Below are positions 8,139 through 19,421 of a stretch of 64,000 nucleotides of DNA, in pieces; position 1 is the stretch's first letter, and each line of letters opens with the position of its first letter. The DNA is from Microbacterium lemovicicum (GTDB taxonomy: Bacteria > Actinomycetota > Actinomycetes > Actinomycetales > Microbacteriaceae). Made by a program: the position numbers and the translations under genes. The notes under the pieces are model-generated. The model was not told the DNA's origin. It ran no database searches and was given only the letters and a program-made list of their open reading frames with translations. Location of the stretch: the NCBI RefSeq assembly GCF_003991875.1, contig NZ_CP031423.1, forward strand, positions 372,001 to 436,000, in the 5' to 3' direction.

Positions 8139-9335
8139 GTGGCCGACCTCAGCACCCTCCTGGTGATCCCGCTGGTCGCCGTGCTCGCACCGCTGCTCTC
8201 GCGCGGGATCAGCCGCTGGCTGCCGGTGCCCATCGTCGTGTTCGAGCTGGTGCTGGGCATCGCGATGGGTCCGAGCCTGCTCGACTGGGCGCAGCCGTCG
8301 CCGTTCGCGAGCACGCTGGCCGAACTCGGCCTCGCCATGCTGTTCTTCGTCGCCGGCACCGAGATCCAGTTCGCCGCCCTCACCGGACGCACCGGTGCAC
8401 GGGCGGGCCTCGGCTGGCTCATCAGCCTCATCGCGGGTGTGGCCCTCGGCTGGCTGATCGCGCCCGGCGACTCGGCCATCGTCCTCGGGGTCGCGCTGTC
8501 GTCCACCGCACTGGGCACCCTGCTGCCGATCCTGCGCGACGCGGGCGAGCTGCGCACCCCGTTCGGCTTCAGCGTCAGTGCGGTCGGCGCCGTGGGGGAG
8601 TTCGGACCGCTCGTCGCGATCTCGGTCTTCCTCGGCAGCCGCGACCCCGGACTCGCCACCGTGATCCTGGCCGTCTTCGCCGTGATCGCCGCGCTCGCCG
8701 TCTGGTGGGCGGTCAAGGCCCCGCAGGGCCGCCTGCACGCCGTCGTGACCTCGACGCTGCACACCTCCGGCCAGTTCGCGATGCGGGTGGTGCTGCTGAT
8801 CCTCGCCGTGCTCGTCGCGCTCAGCCTGTTCCTCGGCATCGACATGCTGCTGGGCGCCTTCACCGCGGGCATCGTCTGGCGGCTGGTGATGCGCGAGGCG
8901 CCCGCGGCCGACCGCGAGGCGGTCGAGAGCAAGATCGAGGCGGTCGCCTTCGGCTTCCTCGTGCCGATGTTCTTCGTCTACACCGGCGTCACCTTCGACC
9001 TCAGCGCGCTCACGTCCGCGCCGCTCCTGCTCGCCGGCGTGGTGATCGCCCTGCTCGCCCTGTTCGTCGTGCGCGGACTGCCGTCGGTGCTCGCCTCGCC
9101 CGCCGGTACGAGTCATCGGGAGCGCCTGTCGATCGCGCTGATGGGCGCGACCGGCCTGCCGATCATCGTCGCGGTGACCAACATCGCGGTGCAGAAGGGC
9201 CTGATCACGTCGCCCTTCGCCTCCGTGCTCGTCGGTGCCGGGATGCTGTCGGTGCTGGTGTTCCCGCTCGTCGCGATGAGCCTGCGCGGCGAGCGCGCCA
9301 GCGTCCGCAGCGCCATCGTCGAGGATGTGGTCTGA
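8139..9335 (+). CDS. CPA2-type cation:proton antiporter
   Basis: A 398-aa integral membrane protein with roughly 11-12 hydrophobic helices, of the KefB/NapA-type Na+/H+ exchanger fold. The pattern FELVLGIAMGPSLLDW near residue 35, LAELGLAMLFFVAGTEIQF (the conserved helix after it) and SSTALGTLLPILRDAGEL match this family, which exchanges Na+ or K+ for H+ across the plasma membrane. No C-terminal TrkA-N/RCK domain is present, so it is a minimal exchanger. The GTG start at 8139 is chosen because TACCCT (8127-8132) lies 6 nt upstream; longer in-frame extensions cover the 92-bp repeat and look non-coding. The next gene starts 6 nt after its stop. Confidence 0.85.
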   Translation: MADLSTLLVIPLVAVLAPLLSRGISRWLPVPIVVFELVLGIAMGPSLLDWAQPSPFASTLAELGLAMLFFVAGTEIQFAALTGRTGARAGLGWLISLIAGVALGWLIAPGDSAIVLGVALSSTALGTLLPILRDAGELRTPFGFSVSAVGAVGEFGPLVAISVFLGSRDPGLATVILAVFAVIAALAVWWAVKAPQGRLHAVVTSTLHTSGQFAMRVVLLILAVLVALSLFLGIDMLLGAFTAGIVWRLVMREAPAADREAVESKIEAVAFGFLVPMFFVYTGVTFDLSALTSAPLLLAGVVIALLALFVVRGLPSVLASPAGTSHRERLSIALMGATGLPIIVAVTNIAVQKGLITSPFASVLVGAGMLSVLVFPLVAMSLRGERASVRSAIVEDVV

Positions 9336-9341
9336 CGAGAC

Positions 9342-9869
9342 ATGGATGCTGCGACCCCCTCCGTGCCCGACGGTCCGGCCCGCGAGCTCGACCGGCTGCT
9401 CGCCGACGCCCGTGCTCGCCTCCGCGACGCGCCGCGCGAGGGACTCGGCGAGCTGCAGACCGGACGGCGCACCCTCGGGATCCCCCGGGCGCCGCGCGTC
9501 GTGCCGCGCGGGCGCGCCTGGCACCTGGGCATCCTGCTGCTGAGCGACGACGCGCTGCGCGCGACGGGCGACATCGTGCGGGCGCGCGCCGAGGTGCGGC
9601 GCGGCTTCCCAGCCGAGTCGCAGCGGCGGCGGGCCGAGATCGCCGCGGCCGCGCGCCGGGGCGGCTTCGAGGAGGGGGAGACGGTGCACCTCGGGTGGCA
9701 CGAGGTCGACCTCGCCGCCGTCGGCCGGGGCGAGGCATCCGCCCCTCTCGACGTCCGCGACGGGGTGGTGGTCGTCCGCTGGAGTCCGTCGGGAGGATTC
9801 GTGCCGCTGGCGGGATATCTGACCGACCGCATCGAGCTGCTGGTGCACCCCCTGAGAGGTGCGACGTAG
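9342..9869 (+). CDS. Conserved hypothetical protein (175 aa)
   Basis: Starts at ATG 9342, 6 nt after the antiporter stop, so probably co-transcribed. The product is soluble and Arg-rich: an N-terminal helix (ARELDRLLADARARLRDAPR), LGIPRAPRVVPRGRAWHLGILLLSDD spread over residues ~49-76, a basic RAEVRRGFPAESQRRRAEIAAAARRGGF helix region, then a beta-rich C-terminus ending in YLTDRIELLVHP. I do not recognise a catalytic motif. Related Microbacterium proteins may carry the label 'glutaminase' in databases, but no serine-dependent glutaminase signature (SxxK) is visible here, so I do not adopt it. Confidence 0.65.
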   Translation: MDAATPSVPDGPARELDRLLADARARLRDAPREGLGELQTGRRTLGIPRAPRVVPRGRAWHLGILLLSDDALRATGDIVRARAEVRRGFPAESQRRRAEIAAAARRGGFEEGETVHLGWHEVDLAAVGRGEASAPLDVRDGVVVVRWSPSGGFVPLAGYLTDRIELLVHPLRGAT

Positions 9870-9985
9870 GCGCGTTGTCAAGTCCCCGAGGGACGATTCA
9901 TGTTTCATAGCACGCTCGACGCATGGTCGATAACAGCGCGGAAAGCCACCAGGCTAGGGTGACGGGACTCTACGAGGGAGACACA

Positions 9986-12187
<2,202 letters not shown>

Positions 12188-12191
12188 CGGC

Positions 12192-14576
12192 ATGCCGCGG
12201 CATCCTTCGTCGACCTACCGCCTGCAGATCAGGGAGTCATTCGATCTGGATGCCGCGGCCGCCGTCACCGGCTACCTCCGCGACCTCGGCGTGGACTGGG
12301 CCTACCTGTCCCCGCTGCTGACCGCGGCGGGCGGCTCCGACCACGGCTACGACGTCGTCGACCCGACCCGCGTCGACCCCGCGCGCGGCGGCTCGGAGGG
12401 CCTCGACCGGTTCGCCGCCGCCGCCCGCGCGGCCGAGCTCGGCATCCTGATCGACATCGTGCCGAACCACGTCGGTGTCGCGACCCCCTCGGAGAACCCG
12501 TGGTGGTGGGACGTGCTCACGCTCGGCCGCGACTCGCCCCGTGCCGAGATGTTCGACGTCGACTGGGAGGTCGCCGACGGCCGCATCCGGCTGCCCTTCC
12601 TCGGCGCGAGCCTCAACGAGGCGATCGCCGACATCCGCATCGACCCCGAGCTGACCCGGCGCGCGCCGTTCGGCACGCTCCGCTACTTCGACCACGAGCT
12701 GCCGCTGGCCCCCGGGTCCATCGCGCCCGGCGAGGACTCCTCGACGCCCGAGGGCGTCCGCGCCGTGCTCGCGCGGCAGAACTACGAGCTGCGCTTCTGG
12801 CGCGACGAGGCGGCCGAGCTCAACTACCGCCGGTTCTTCGCCGTCACGAGCCTGGCCGGGGTGCGCGTCGAGCTCCCCGAGGTGTTCGACGCCACCCACG
12901 CCGAGATCCTCCGCTGGATCGAGGAGGGACTGGCCGACGGCCTCCGCGTCGACCACCCGGACGGTCTTCTCGACCCCGGCGCCTATCTCGCCCGGCTCGC
13001 CGAGAAGACCGGCGACGCCTACGTGCTGGGCGAGAAGATCCTCGAGCACGGCGAGGACCTCCCCGCCTGGTGGCGGACGGCCGGCACCACCGGCTACGAC
13101 GCGCTCGCCGAGATCGACCGCGTGCTCATCGACCCGGCCGGCGAAGACGGCCTCGATGCCCTCGACGCCCGCCTCCGCGCGGACACCGGTCTCGCCGAGC
13201 CGCTCGCATGGCACGACCTGATCCACGACACGAAGCGGAAGATCGCCGACACCATCCAGGTGGCGGAGATCCGCCGGCTGGAGCGCGGTCTCCGCGGCCT
13301 CGACGGCGTCCCCGCCGACGAGGCGAAGACCATCGACGCCCTCGCCGAGCTGCTCACGTGCTTCCCGGTGTACCGCTCCTACCTGCCCGCCGGACGCGAG
13401 CACCTGGATGCCGCGGCCGCCGAGGCCGCGGAGCGCCGGCCCGACCTCGCCGACACCATCGCCGCCCTCGTGCCCCTGCTGGCCGACCCGACGCTGGAGG
13501 CGTCGCGGCGCTTCCAGCAGACGACCGGACCGGTCATGGCGAAGGGCGTGGAGGACACCGCGTTCTACCGTGCGACCCGGCTGGGCTCGCTCACCGAGGT
13601 GGGCGCCGACCCCGGCGTCTTCTCGCTGACGGTCGACGACTTCCACCGCGCCAACCAGGTGCGTCTCGCCGCCTGGCCGCACGCGATGACCACGCTGTCC
13701 ACGCACGACACCAAGCGCGGCGAGGACGTGCGGGCGCGCCTCGACGTGCTCGCCGAGATCCCCGACCGCTGGGCCGAGGTCGTGGAGCAGGCCCGCGCGC
13801 GGGCGACCACCGGGCACGGCCCCTTCGACAACCTGCTGCTGCAGGCCGTCGTCGGGTCCTGGCCGGCATCGCGCGAGCGACTGCACGCCTACGCCGAGAA
13901 GGCGTCGCGCGAAGCGTCGGAGGCCACCGACTGGTGGGATCCCGACGAGGAGTTCGAGAGCGGCATGCACCGCACGGTCGACGCCGTCTTCGACGATGCC
14001 GAGCTGCACGCGCTGCTCGCCGGCTTCGTCGACGAGATCTCGGCGCCGGGCTGGTCGAACTCTCTGTCCGCCAAGCTGCTGCAGGTCACCGGGGCCGGCG
14101 TGCCCGACGTGTACCAGGGCTCCGAGCTCTGGGAGATGTCGCTCGTCGACCCCGACAACCGACGCGCGGTCGACTTCGACCAGCGGGCGCGCATGCTCGC
14201 CGACGTCGACGCGGCACGCGCCTCCGGCGACCTGCCCCCCGTCGACGCGTCGGCGGCGGCGAAGCTCCTCGTGACCTCCCGCGCCCTGCGCCTGCGGCGC
14301 GACCGCCCCGAGCTGTTCACCCGGTACATCCCGATGACGGCCGTGGGCGCGGCATCCGCTCACGTCGTCTCGTTCGACCGCGGGGGAGCCGTGACGGTCG
14401 CCACGCGTCTGCCCGTCGGTCTCGCGGCCCGCGGCGGATGGGACGACACCGTCCTGCTGACGCACGGCACGCCCGTCGTCGACGCGCTGACCGGTCGTCG
14501 TTACGAGGGCGAGCGACTGGCCCTGTCCGATCTGCTGTCGGTGTACCCGGTGGCACTGCTGATCCCGGAGGACTGA
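12192..14576 (+). CDS. treY: Malto-oligosyltrehalose synthase (TreY)
   Basis: A 794-aa GH13 enzyme that turns the reducing-end alpha-1,4 bond of a maltodextrin into an alpha,alpha-1,1 bond. Conserved regions: [17 protein letters not shown] at the N-terminus, [35 protein letters not shown] and [18 protein letters not shown]; the late SALVDP-like segment ([16 protein letters not shown]) is also typical of TreY. Length matches the family (~750-800 aa). It starts 4 nt after the glgX stop and its own stop overlaps the treZ start (TGATG), so the three are translationally coupled. Confidence 0.96.
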   Translation: MPRHPSSTYRLQIRESFDLDAAAAVTGYLRDLGVDWAYLSPLLTAAGGSDHGYDVVDPTRVDPARGGSEGLDRFAAAARAAELGILIDIVPNHVGVATPSENPWWWDVLTLGRDSPRAEMFDVDWEVADGRIRLPFLGASLNEAIADIRIDPELTRRAPFGTLRYFDHELPLAPGSIAPGEDSSTPEGVRAVLARQNYELRFWRDEAAELNYRRFFAVTSLAGVRVELPEVFDATHAEILRWIEEGLADGLRVDHPDGLLDPGAYLARLAEKTGDAYVLGEKILEHGEDLPAWWRTAGTTGYDALAEIDRVLIDPAGEDGLDALDARLRADTGLAEPLAWHDLIHDTKRKIADTIQVAEIRRLERGLRGLDGVPADEAKTIDALAELLTCFPVYRSYLPAGREHLDAAAAEAAERRPDLADTIAALVPLLADPTLEASRRFQQTTGPVMAKGVEDTAFYRATRLGSLTEVGADPGVFSLTVDDFHRANQVRLAAWPHAMTTLSTHDTKRGEDVRARLDVLAEIPDRWAEVVEQARARATTGHGPFDNLLLQAVVGSWPASRERLHAYAEKASREASEATDWWDPDEEFESGMHRTVDAVFDDAELHALLAGFVDEISAPGWSNSLSAKLLQVTGAGVPDVYQGSELWEMSLVDPDNRRAVDFDQRARMLADVDAARASGDLPPVDASAAAKLLVTSRALRLRRDRPELFTRYIPMTAVGAASAHVVSFDRGGAVTVATRLPVGLAARGGWDDTVLLTHGTPVVDALTGRRYEGERLALSDLLSVYPVALLIPED

Positions 14577-16309
14577 TGATCGAGGTGTGGGCCCCGAAGG
14601 CCGAGCGCGTCCGACTGCGACGACCCGACCACGAGGACGTCGAGCTGACCGCGGCGGAGAGCGGCTGGTGGAGCGCCGACGTCGCTCTGGCCGACGGCGA
14701 CCGCTACGGCTTCGTGCTGGGCGAGAGCGACGACACGCGTCCTGATCCGCGTTCGCGCCGTCAGCCCGACGGTGTGCACGGCACGTCGGCGTGGTTCGAC
14801 GCCGCGGCCCACGAGTGGACGGATGCCGCGTGGCCGGGCCGTGCGCTCGAGGGCGGGATCGTCTACGAGCTGCACATCGGCACCTTCACCCCCGACGGCA
14901 CGCTGGATTCCGCGATCGACCGCCTCGACCACCTGGTCGACCTCGGCGTGACGCACGTCGAGGTGCTGCCCGTCAACGACTTCAACGGGGTCTGGAACTG
15001 GGGCTACGACGGCGTGCTGTGGTACGCCGTGCACGAGGCATACGGCGGACCGGCGGCCTACCAGCGCTTCGTCGACGCGGCGCACGCCCGCGGCCTCGCC
15101 GTCATCCAGGACGTCGTCTACAACCACCTCGGCCCCAGCGGCAACTACCTGCCCGAGTACGGTCCGTACCTGCGGGAGGGCAGCCGCAACACATGGGGCG
15201 ACTCGGTGAACCTCGACGAGGACGCCGTCCGCTCCTACATCGTCGAGAACGCGCTCATGTGGATGCGCGACCACCACGTCGACGGTCTGCGCCTCGACGC
15301 CGTGCACGCGCTGCACGACGATCGGACCCCGCACATCCTGCAGGAGCTGGCCGAGGCATCCGATGCCCTGTCCGTCGAGCTCGGCCGTCCGCTCAGCCTC
15401 ATCGCGGAGTCCGACCTGAACGACCCCACCCTGATCCGCTCGCGCGAGCGCGGCGGCTACGGGCTCGGCGCACAGTGGAGCGACGACTGGCACCACTCGG
15501 TCCACGTCGCCCTGACCGGCGAGACCGTGGGCTACTACGAGGACTTCGCGGCGCTCGACGCGCTGCCGAAGGTGTGGACGAAGGGCTTCTTCCACGACGG
15601 CACGTTCTCGTCATTCCGCGGCCGCGATCACGGCGCACCCATCCCGGCCGACGTCTCGCCGGCGCAGCTGGTGACCTTCGCGCAGGACCACGACCAGATC
15701 GGCAACCGCGCCGCCGGCGATCGGCTGAGCCAGACGCTGTCGCCGGGGCGCCTCGCGGTGGCCGCCGTCCTCACTCTCACCGCCCCCGGCACGCCGATGC
15801 TCTTCATGGGCGAGGAGTGGGGCGCCTCGACGCCGTGGCAGTTCTTCACCTCGCACCCCGAGCCCGAACTCGGCGAGGCCACGGCGAAGGGACGCATCGA
15901 GGAGTTCGTGAAGATGGGCTGGGACGAGTCGATCGTCCCCGACCCGCAGGACCCGGAGACCTTCACCCGCTCGAAGCTCGACTGGGACGAGGCCGACCAC
16001 GACTGGCACGCCGACCTGCTCGCGCTCTATCGCGGGCTCGCCGCCTTCCGGCACGAGCGGCCCGAGCTCGCCGACCACTCCTGGGAGTCTCTCGCGGCCG
16101 ACAGCGGTGGAGACGACCCTGGGCACCGCGCGTTCGCGCTGCGCCGCGGCGAGCTGTCGATCCTGGTCAACCTCACCGAGGGCGAGGTCGCGTGGGACGT
16201 CGCACCCGGCCGCAAGGTGCTGCTCCGTACGGTGGACGGCGCCCGCATCGAGGACGGCGAGGCCGTGCTGCCGCCGGAGTCCGCGGTCATCGTCGGTCCG
16301 GCGAGCTGA
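14576..16309 (+). CDS. treZ: Malto-oligosyltrehalose trehalohydrolase (TreZ)
   Basis: A 577-aa GH13 enzyme that releases trehalose from maltooligosyl-trehalose made by TreY. Starts at ATG 14576 overlapping the treY TGA by one base. The N-terminal beta domain ([17 protein letters not shown]) is followed by [42 protein letters not shown] (nucleophile Asp), [10 protein letters not shown] (Glu) and [14 protein letters not shown]-terminal beta domain ends SAVIVGPAS. All catalytic residues are present. With GlgX and TreY it completes the glycogen-to-trehalose route used for osmotic and desiccation tolerance in actinobacteria. Confidence 0.96.
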   Translation: MIEVWAPKAERVRLRRPDHEDVELTAAESGWWSADVALADGDRYGFVLGESDDTRPDPRSRRQPDGVHGTSAWFDAAAHEWTDAAWPGRALEGGIVYELHIGTFTPDGTLDSAIDRLDHLVDLGVTHVEVLPVNDFNGVWNWGYDGVLWYAVHEAYGGPAAYQRFVDAAHARGLAVIQDVVYNHLGPSGNYLPEYGPYLREGSRNTWGDSVNLDEDAVRSYIVENALMWMRDHHVDGLRLDAVHALHDDRTPHILQELAEASDALSVELGRPLSLIAESDLNDPTLIRSRERGGYGLGAQWSDDWHHSVHVALTGETVGYYEDFAALDALPKVWTKGFFHDGTFSSFRGRDHGAPIPADVSPAQLVTFAQDHDQIGNRAAGDRLSQTLSPGRLAVAAVLTLTAPGTPMLFMGEEWGASTPWQFFTSHPEPELGEATAKGRIEEFVKMGWDESIVPDPQDPETFTRSKLDWDEADHDWHADLLALYRGLAAFRHERPELADHSWESLAADSGGDDPGHRAFALRRGELSILVNLTEGEVAWDVAPGRKVLLRTVDGARIEDGEAVLPPESAVIVGPAS

Positions 16310-16384
16310 CATGGCGGGTCGATCCGAGCGGCGGATGCTGCCGGATGCGGCGGCGCGCGTGCAGGCAGTGCCTAGAGTGAGCAC

Positions 16385-17230
16385 ATGAGCGCACCCCGAT
16401 CGGCCGCCGCCCAGGCCTACGTCACGTCGGCGCCCGTCCCGTCGGATCTCGCGCGCCAGATCGTCGTGATCTCGGCCTTCGTCTTCATGATCATCGGCGC
16501 CATGGTCGGGACGGGCCTGTTCGGCGGCACGGCCGTGCAGGACCTGCAGAACGGGGCCCTGGATTCGGACGCGTCCTATCTCGCACCGGCGAGCAGCGCC
16601 TTCTCGATCTGGTCGGTGATCTACGTCGGCCTCGCCGGCTACACGGTGTGGCAGGCGCTTCCGGGCCAGCGGGCCCGGCGCCGGCAGCGCGACATGGGCT
16701 GGTTCATCGCCGGCACCATGGTGCTGAACGGCCTGTGGCTCGTGGTCGCGCAGTTCGCGACGCTGCCGCTGACGGTCCTCGCGATCGTCGCCCTGCTCGT
16801 GCTGCTCGGCTTCACCTTCCGCCGCTCGGTCGTCACCCGTGTGCCGCGCGACGGTGTGGCGGACGCCCTCTTCATCGACGGCGTGACGGGACTCCACCTC
16901 GGCTGGGTGACCCTGGCGACGGTGGCCAACACCGCGGCGTGGCTCACGGCCACCGGACCCGCCGAGTGGGAGTCGGCCGCCACGGCGCTCGGCATCGCGG
17001 TGCTCGTGGTCGTCGCCGTCATCGGCGTGGCGATCGACCGCTTCAGCGGCTGGCGGATCTCGCCGGCGCTGGCCCTCGCGTGGGGCCTCAGCTGGCTGGC
17101 GGTCGGCCGCCTGACGGGCGAGCCGCGCAACGACGCCATCGGCCTCACCGCGATCGTGGTGGCCGCGGTGATCCTCCTGCCCGCACTGGCGGTCGCCGGC
17201 CTGCGGGTGCTGCGGCCCGAAGCGGACTGA
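16385..17230 (+). CDS. TspO/MBR-like tryptophan-rich membrane protein
   Basis: A 281-aa membrane protein with about seven hydrophobic segments. AFSIWSVIYVGLAGYTVWQALPGQ near residues 75-98 resembles the W-x-P/F-x-W segment of the TspO family, and TMVLNGLWLVVAQF follows. Actinobacterial members are longer than the ~155-aa classical TspO and are annotated as tryptophan-rich sensory proteins; ligand and role here are unknown. A TAGAGT hexamer at 16373-16378 lies 6 nt before ATG 16385, supporting a leaderless start. It faces the amidotransferase gene. Confidence 0.65.
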   Translation: MSAPRSAAAQAYVTSAPVPSDLARQIVVISAFVFMIIGAMVGTGLFGGTAVQDLQNGALDSDASYLAPASSAFSIWSVIYVGLAGYTVWQALPGQRARRRQRDMGWFIAGTMVLNGLWLVVAQFATLPLTVLAIVALLVLLGFTFRRSVVTRVPRDGVADALFIDGVTGLHLGWVTLATVANTAAWLTATGPAEWESAATALGIAVLVVVAVIGVAIDRFSGWRISPALALAWGLSWLAVGRLTGEPRNDAIGLTAIVVAAVILLPALAVAGLRVLRPEAD

Positions 17231-17258
17231 CGCGGCGATCGGTCGTCTCGGACGGGCG

Positions 17259-17293
17259 CGGTCGGTCGGACGCTCGCTGGACGCGATCGACCG
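17259..17293. terminator. Possible bidirectional hairpin at convergent junction
   Basis: CGGTCGGTCG (17259-17268) can pair with CGATCGACCG (17284-17293), 10 pairs including one G-U wobble, around a 15-nt loop. It lies between the convergent TspO-like and amidotransferase genes. No T-run follows, so it is only a candidate. Confidence 0.35.
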
Positions 17294-17302
17294 GCGGGTC
17301 CG

Positions 17303-18046
17303 TCAGGCGGCGGGGCCGAACCGCTCGGCGAAGCCCCGGAGCAGGCGCGCGGGCTCGGTGACGGATGCGGCGAGCACTCGCGCGGCGAGCACGTCGTAGT
17401 CCTCGGCGGCGAAATAGCCGTCGTCGCGGTACACGGCCATACGCTCGGTGAACGCCTTCGTCGTCGGCTCGGGGTGGAACTGGGTGGCGTAGAGCGTCTC
17501 ACCGACGCGGTAGGCCTGCACCGGGCACGCCGCGTTCGTCGCCAGCAGCACCGCGTCGGTCGGCACCGTGGCCGTGCCCTCCTTGTGCGCGGTGAGGGCG
17601 GAGAACCGCGTCGCCAGGCCGCCGAGCAGCGGATCGCGGCCGCCGTCCTCGGTGAGCTCGATGATGACGGGGCCGGTGTCCTCGGGGTAGGCCTTCGACA
17701 CGGTTCCGCCCAGCATCCGCGTCGCGACGCCGATGCCGTAACAGGTGAACAGAGCGGCCGTCCGCGACGACGCAGCCTCCTCGGCGATGCGCTCGAGGTC
17801 CGCCTCGAGGAGGCGCTGCACATCGGTCTTGCTCGCCTCGGGGTCGGCCACGTTGAACGGGCTGCCGCCGATGAGGAAGCCGCTGTACCGCTCGAACACG
17901 TCGTCGGTCAGACGCTCCCGCGTGAGATCGATGTGCGCGAGCTCGTGCTCGTCGAGGCGCGTCGCGGCGCGGAAAGACGCGTACTCCGCTTCGGCGGCGC
18001 CTCGCTGGGGGCGCACGCAGACGTACAGGAGCGGCGCGGAGGTCAT
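17303..18046 (-). CDS. Class I glutamine amidotransferase domain protein
   Basis: A 247-aa stand-alone GATase1 protein of the GMP-synthase-like type. The nucleophile Cys is in ALFTCYGIGVATRMLGG (residues ~102-118) and the paired His/Glu in YATQFHPEPTTKAF; FLIGGSPFNVAD is the oxyanion-side strand. Such enzymes release ammonia from glutamine, or, in stand-alone forms, hydrolyse gamma-glutamyl bonds; the acceptor is not evident. The ATG at 18046 is preceded by TAGGAT (minus strand, 18053-18058) with a 6-nt spacer, so the message is probably leaderless. It is divergent from the sigma-factor locus across a 253-bp gap. Confidence 0.82.
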   Translation of the reverse strand: MTSAPLLYVCVRPQRGAAEAEYASFRAATRLDEHELAHIDLTRERLTDDVFERYSGFLIGGSPFNVADPEASKTDVQRLLEADLERIAEEAASSRTAALFTCYGIGVATRMLGGTVSKAYPEDTGPVIIELTEDGGRDPLLGGLATRFSALTAHKEGTATVPTDAVLLATNAACPVQAYRVGETLYATQFHPEPTTKAFTERMAVYRDDGYFAAEDYDVLAARVLAASVTEPARLLRGFAERFGPAA

Positions 18047-18119
18047 GGGGGAATCCTACCGGCGGGCATCCGCCCGGCCGCCGCGACGCCGGCCCGGTCG
18101 GCGCCGGCATCAGCGTTGG

Positions 18120-18169
18120 TGTCCCGCTTCCTGCACAACTCGCCGAAGACCTGTGCGGAAAGTGGGACA
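18120..18169 (+). promoter_or_regulatory. Long imperfect hairpin upstream of the sigma-factor gene
   Basis: 18120-18137 (TGTCCCGCTTCCTGCACA) pairs with 18152-18169 (TGTGCGGAAAGTGGGACA) at 15 of 18 positions plus two wobbles, around a 14-nt loop. It lies in the gap between the divergent amidotransferase and sigma-factor genes and could be a protein-binding palindrome or an RNA structure. Confidence 0.4.
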
Positions 18170-18221
18170 TCACGATGCGCGCGGTGCTCGTGGTCGACAG
18201 CGGGTCGTCCTCGTTCTCGTA

Positions 18222-18239
18222 CCGGACACGGATGTCCGG
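18222..18239. promoter_or_regulatory. Short palindrome upstream of the sigma-factor gene
   Basis: CCGGACA (18222-18228) and TGTCCGG (18233-18239) form a perfect 7-bp inverted repeat with a 4-nt centre, about 60 nt before the sigma-factor start. Its spacing fits a dimeric regulator site, possibly overlapping the -35 region. Confidence 0.4.
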
Positions 18240-18286
18240 CCCGTCATGTATCAGGCCGCCTCTATCGCACTCCCTCCCCATATGGA

Positions 18287-18292
18287 CACAAT
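18287..18292 (+). promoter_or_regulatory. Candidate -10 deciding the sigma-factor start
   Basis: CACAAT lies 7 nt before ATG 18300, the same hexamer and nearly the same spacing as at the gene starting at 7015. It argues for a leaderless start at 18300 rather than the in-frame ATGs at 18282 and 18291, which overlap the hexamer. Confidence 0.4.
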
Positions 18293-18299
18293 GGGCGTC

Positions 18300-18932
18300 A
18301 TGACGGCTGCGGACCGTTCGCACCCCCTCGACGACCCTTCGCCGACCGACGATTCCCCGCCGCTGCCGCGGTGGGAGCGCGCGGCAGCGCTGTTCGTGCG
18401 CTGGCGCGACGGCGAGACGCGGTGCATGGACGACCTCGTGCGCCTCATGAGCCCCGTGCTGTGGCACGTGGTGCGCGCGTACGGGCTCGACCGGGCGCTC
18501 GCGGAGGACGTCGTCCAGACGACGTGGATGACGCTCGTCCGTGGTCACGCGTCGATCGACGATCCGCGCGCCGTCTCCGGCTGGCTCACGACGTGCGCGC
18601 GTCGTGAGGCCTGGCGGGTCGGCAAGCTGCAGCGTCGCGCCGATCCGGTCGAGACGATCGACCTGGAGCCGCACCTGCCCTCCGCCGAGTCGGCCGAGGG
18701 CACCGCGGCGCGCGACGACGAGACGAGCCGCCTCTGGCGCGCCGTCGACGAGCTGGACCCACGATGCCGCCGTCTGCTGCGGATCGTCGCGTTCGAGGAG
18801 CGGCCCGACTACGCCGGCATCGCCGCCGACCTGGCGATGCCGATCGGATCGATCGGCCCGACGCGTCAGCGGTGCCTCGTCAAGCTCCGGGGCCTGCTCG
18901 AAGGCCGGGGATGGGGGAGAAGCGATGGATGA
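18300..18932 (+). CDS. ECF-like RNA polymerase sigma factor
   Basis: A 210-aa sigma-70-family factor. Region 2 spans residues ~25-105 (LVRLMSPVLWHVVRAYGLDR, AEDVVQTTWMTLVRGHASID, WLTTCARREAWRVGKLQRR) and region 4 residues ~145-200 (LDPRCRRLLRIVAFEERPDYAGIAADLAMPIGSIGPTRQRCLVKLRGLL in total, with a clear helix-turn-helix). There is no region 1 or 3, so it belongs to the ECF group that redirects RNA polymerase to dedicated promoters. ATG 18300 is chosen from a leaderless -10; 18282 and 18291 are alternatives. Its last 8 nt overlap the next gene. No classical zinc anti-sigma gene is adjacent, which makes the downstream partner and proteases candidates for its control. Confidence 0.85.
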   Translation: MTAADRSHPLDDPSPTDDSPPLPRWERAAALFVRWRDGETRCMDDLVRLMSPVLWHVVRAYGLDRALAEDVVQTTWMTLVRGHASIDDPRAVSGWLTTCARREAWRVGKLQRRADPVETIDLEPHLPSAESAEGTAARDDETSRLWRAVDELDPRCRRLLRIVAFEERPDYAGIAADLAMPIGSIGPTRQRCLVKLRGLLEGRGWGRSDG

Positions 18933-19392
18933 CCACACTGCCGAGGATGCGGCTCTGTTCGCCCGCCTGCGGGCGGTGTGGGAGGGCGTGGACCCGGTTC
19001 CGGCCGACCTCGTCGACCGCATGGTCGCCGCCGTCGCGGTGGCCGACCTGTCCCGCGAGTACGCCCTGCTGACCCTCGTCACCGGCGACACGATGGCGGC
19101 GGTGCGCGGCGAGAGCGACACGGCGACCCTGCAGTTCAGCGACGGCGCGACGAACGTGCTCGTGCACGTCACCGCGACCGAGCACGGCGGCCGCCGCGTC
19201 GACGGCTGGGTGGATGCGCCCGCGCTCGCGATCCTGCTCGTGCAGGGCGACCGGGAGTGGCAGGCGGACGCCGGCGAGAACGGGCGCTTCGCGTTCGCGG
19301 ACGTCCCGACGGGGGTCTCGCGCATCCGTCTCGCCGTCCGCCGTCACGACGGATCCCTCGCCGAGTTCCAGACACCGCAGTTCGAGGTGTGA
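18925..19392 (+). CDS. Sigma-factor partner of unknown function (155 aa)
   Basis: Begins inside the end of the sigma-factor gene (8-nt overlap), with GGGGAGA 4 nt before the ATG, so translation is probably coupled. Two parts are visible. Residues 1-50 are helical (FARLRAVWEGVDPVPADLVD, then RMVAAVAVADL), like the sigma-binding helices at the N-terminus of some anti-sigma factors. Residues ~55-155 are beta-rich, with VDGWVDAPALAILLVQGDRE and GRFAFADVPTGVSRIRLAV, a turn pattern like carboxypeptidase-regulatory/Ig-like domains. There is no Cys, no zinc motif, no signal peptide and no membrane helix. Position suggests a cytosolic anti-sigma or protease substrate; this is inference only. Confidence 0.6.
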   Translation: MDDHTAEDAALFARLRAVWEGVDPVPADLVDRMVAAVAVADLSREYALLTLVTGDTMAAVRGESDTATLQFSDGATNVLVHVTATEHGGRRVDGWVDAPALAILLVQGDREWQADAGENGRFAFADVPTGVSRIRLAVRRHDGSLAEFQTPQFEV

Positions 19393-19421
19393 CCGATGAC
19401 GGGGCATGAGGGGTTCAGGCG

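Noticed and set aside
9923..9985. Upstream ATG 9923 as glgX start
   Set aside because: The extra 21 residues cover a TAGGGT -10 and lack family similarity; GTG 9986 has a well-placed ribosome site.
14491..14501. Third copy of the ACCGGTCGTCG repeat arm in treY
   Set aside because: Only 11 bases match and no partner arm lies 92 bp away; it is ordinary coding sequence.
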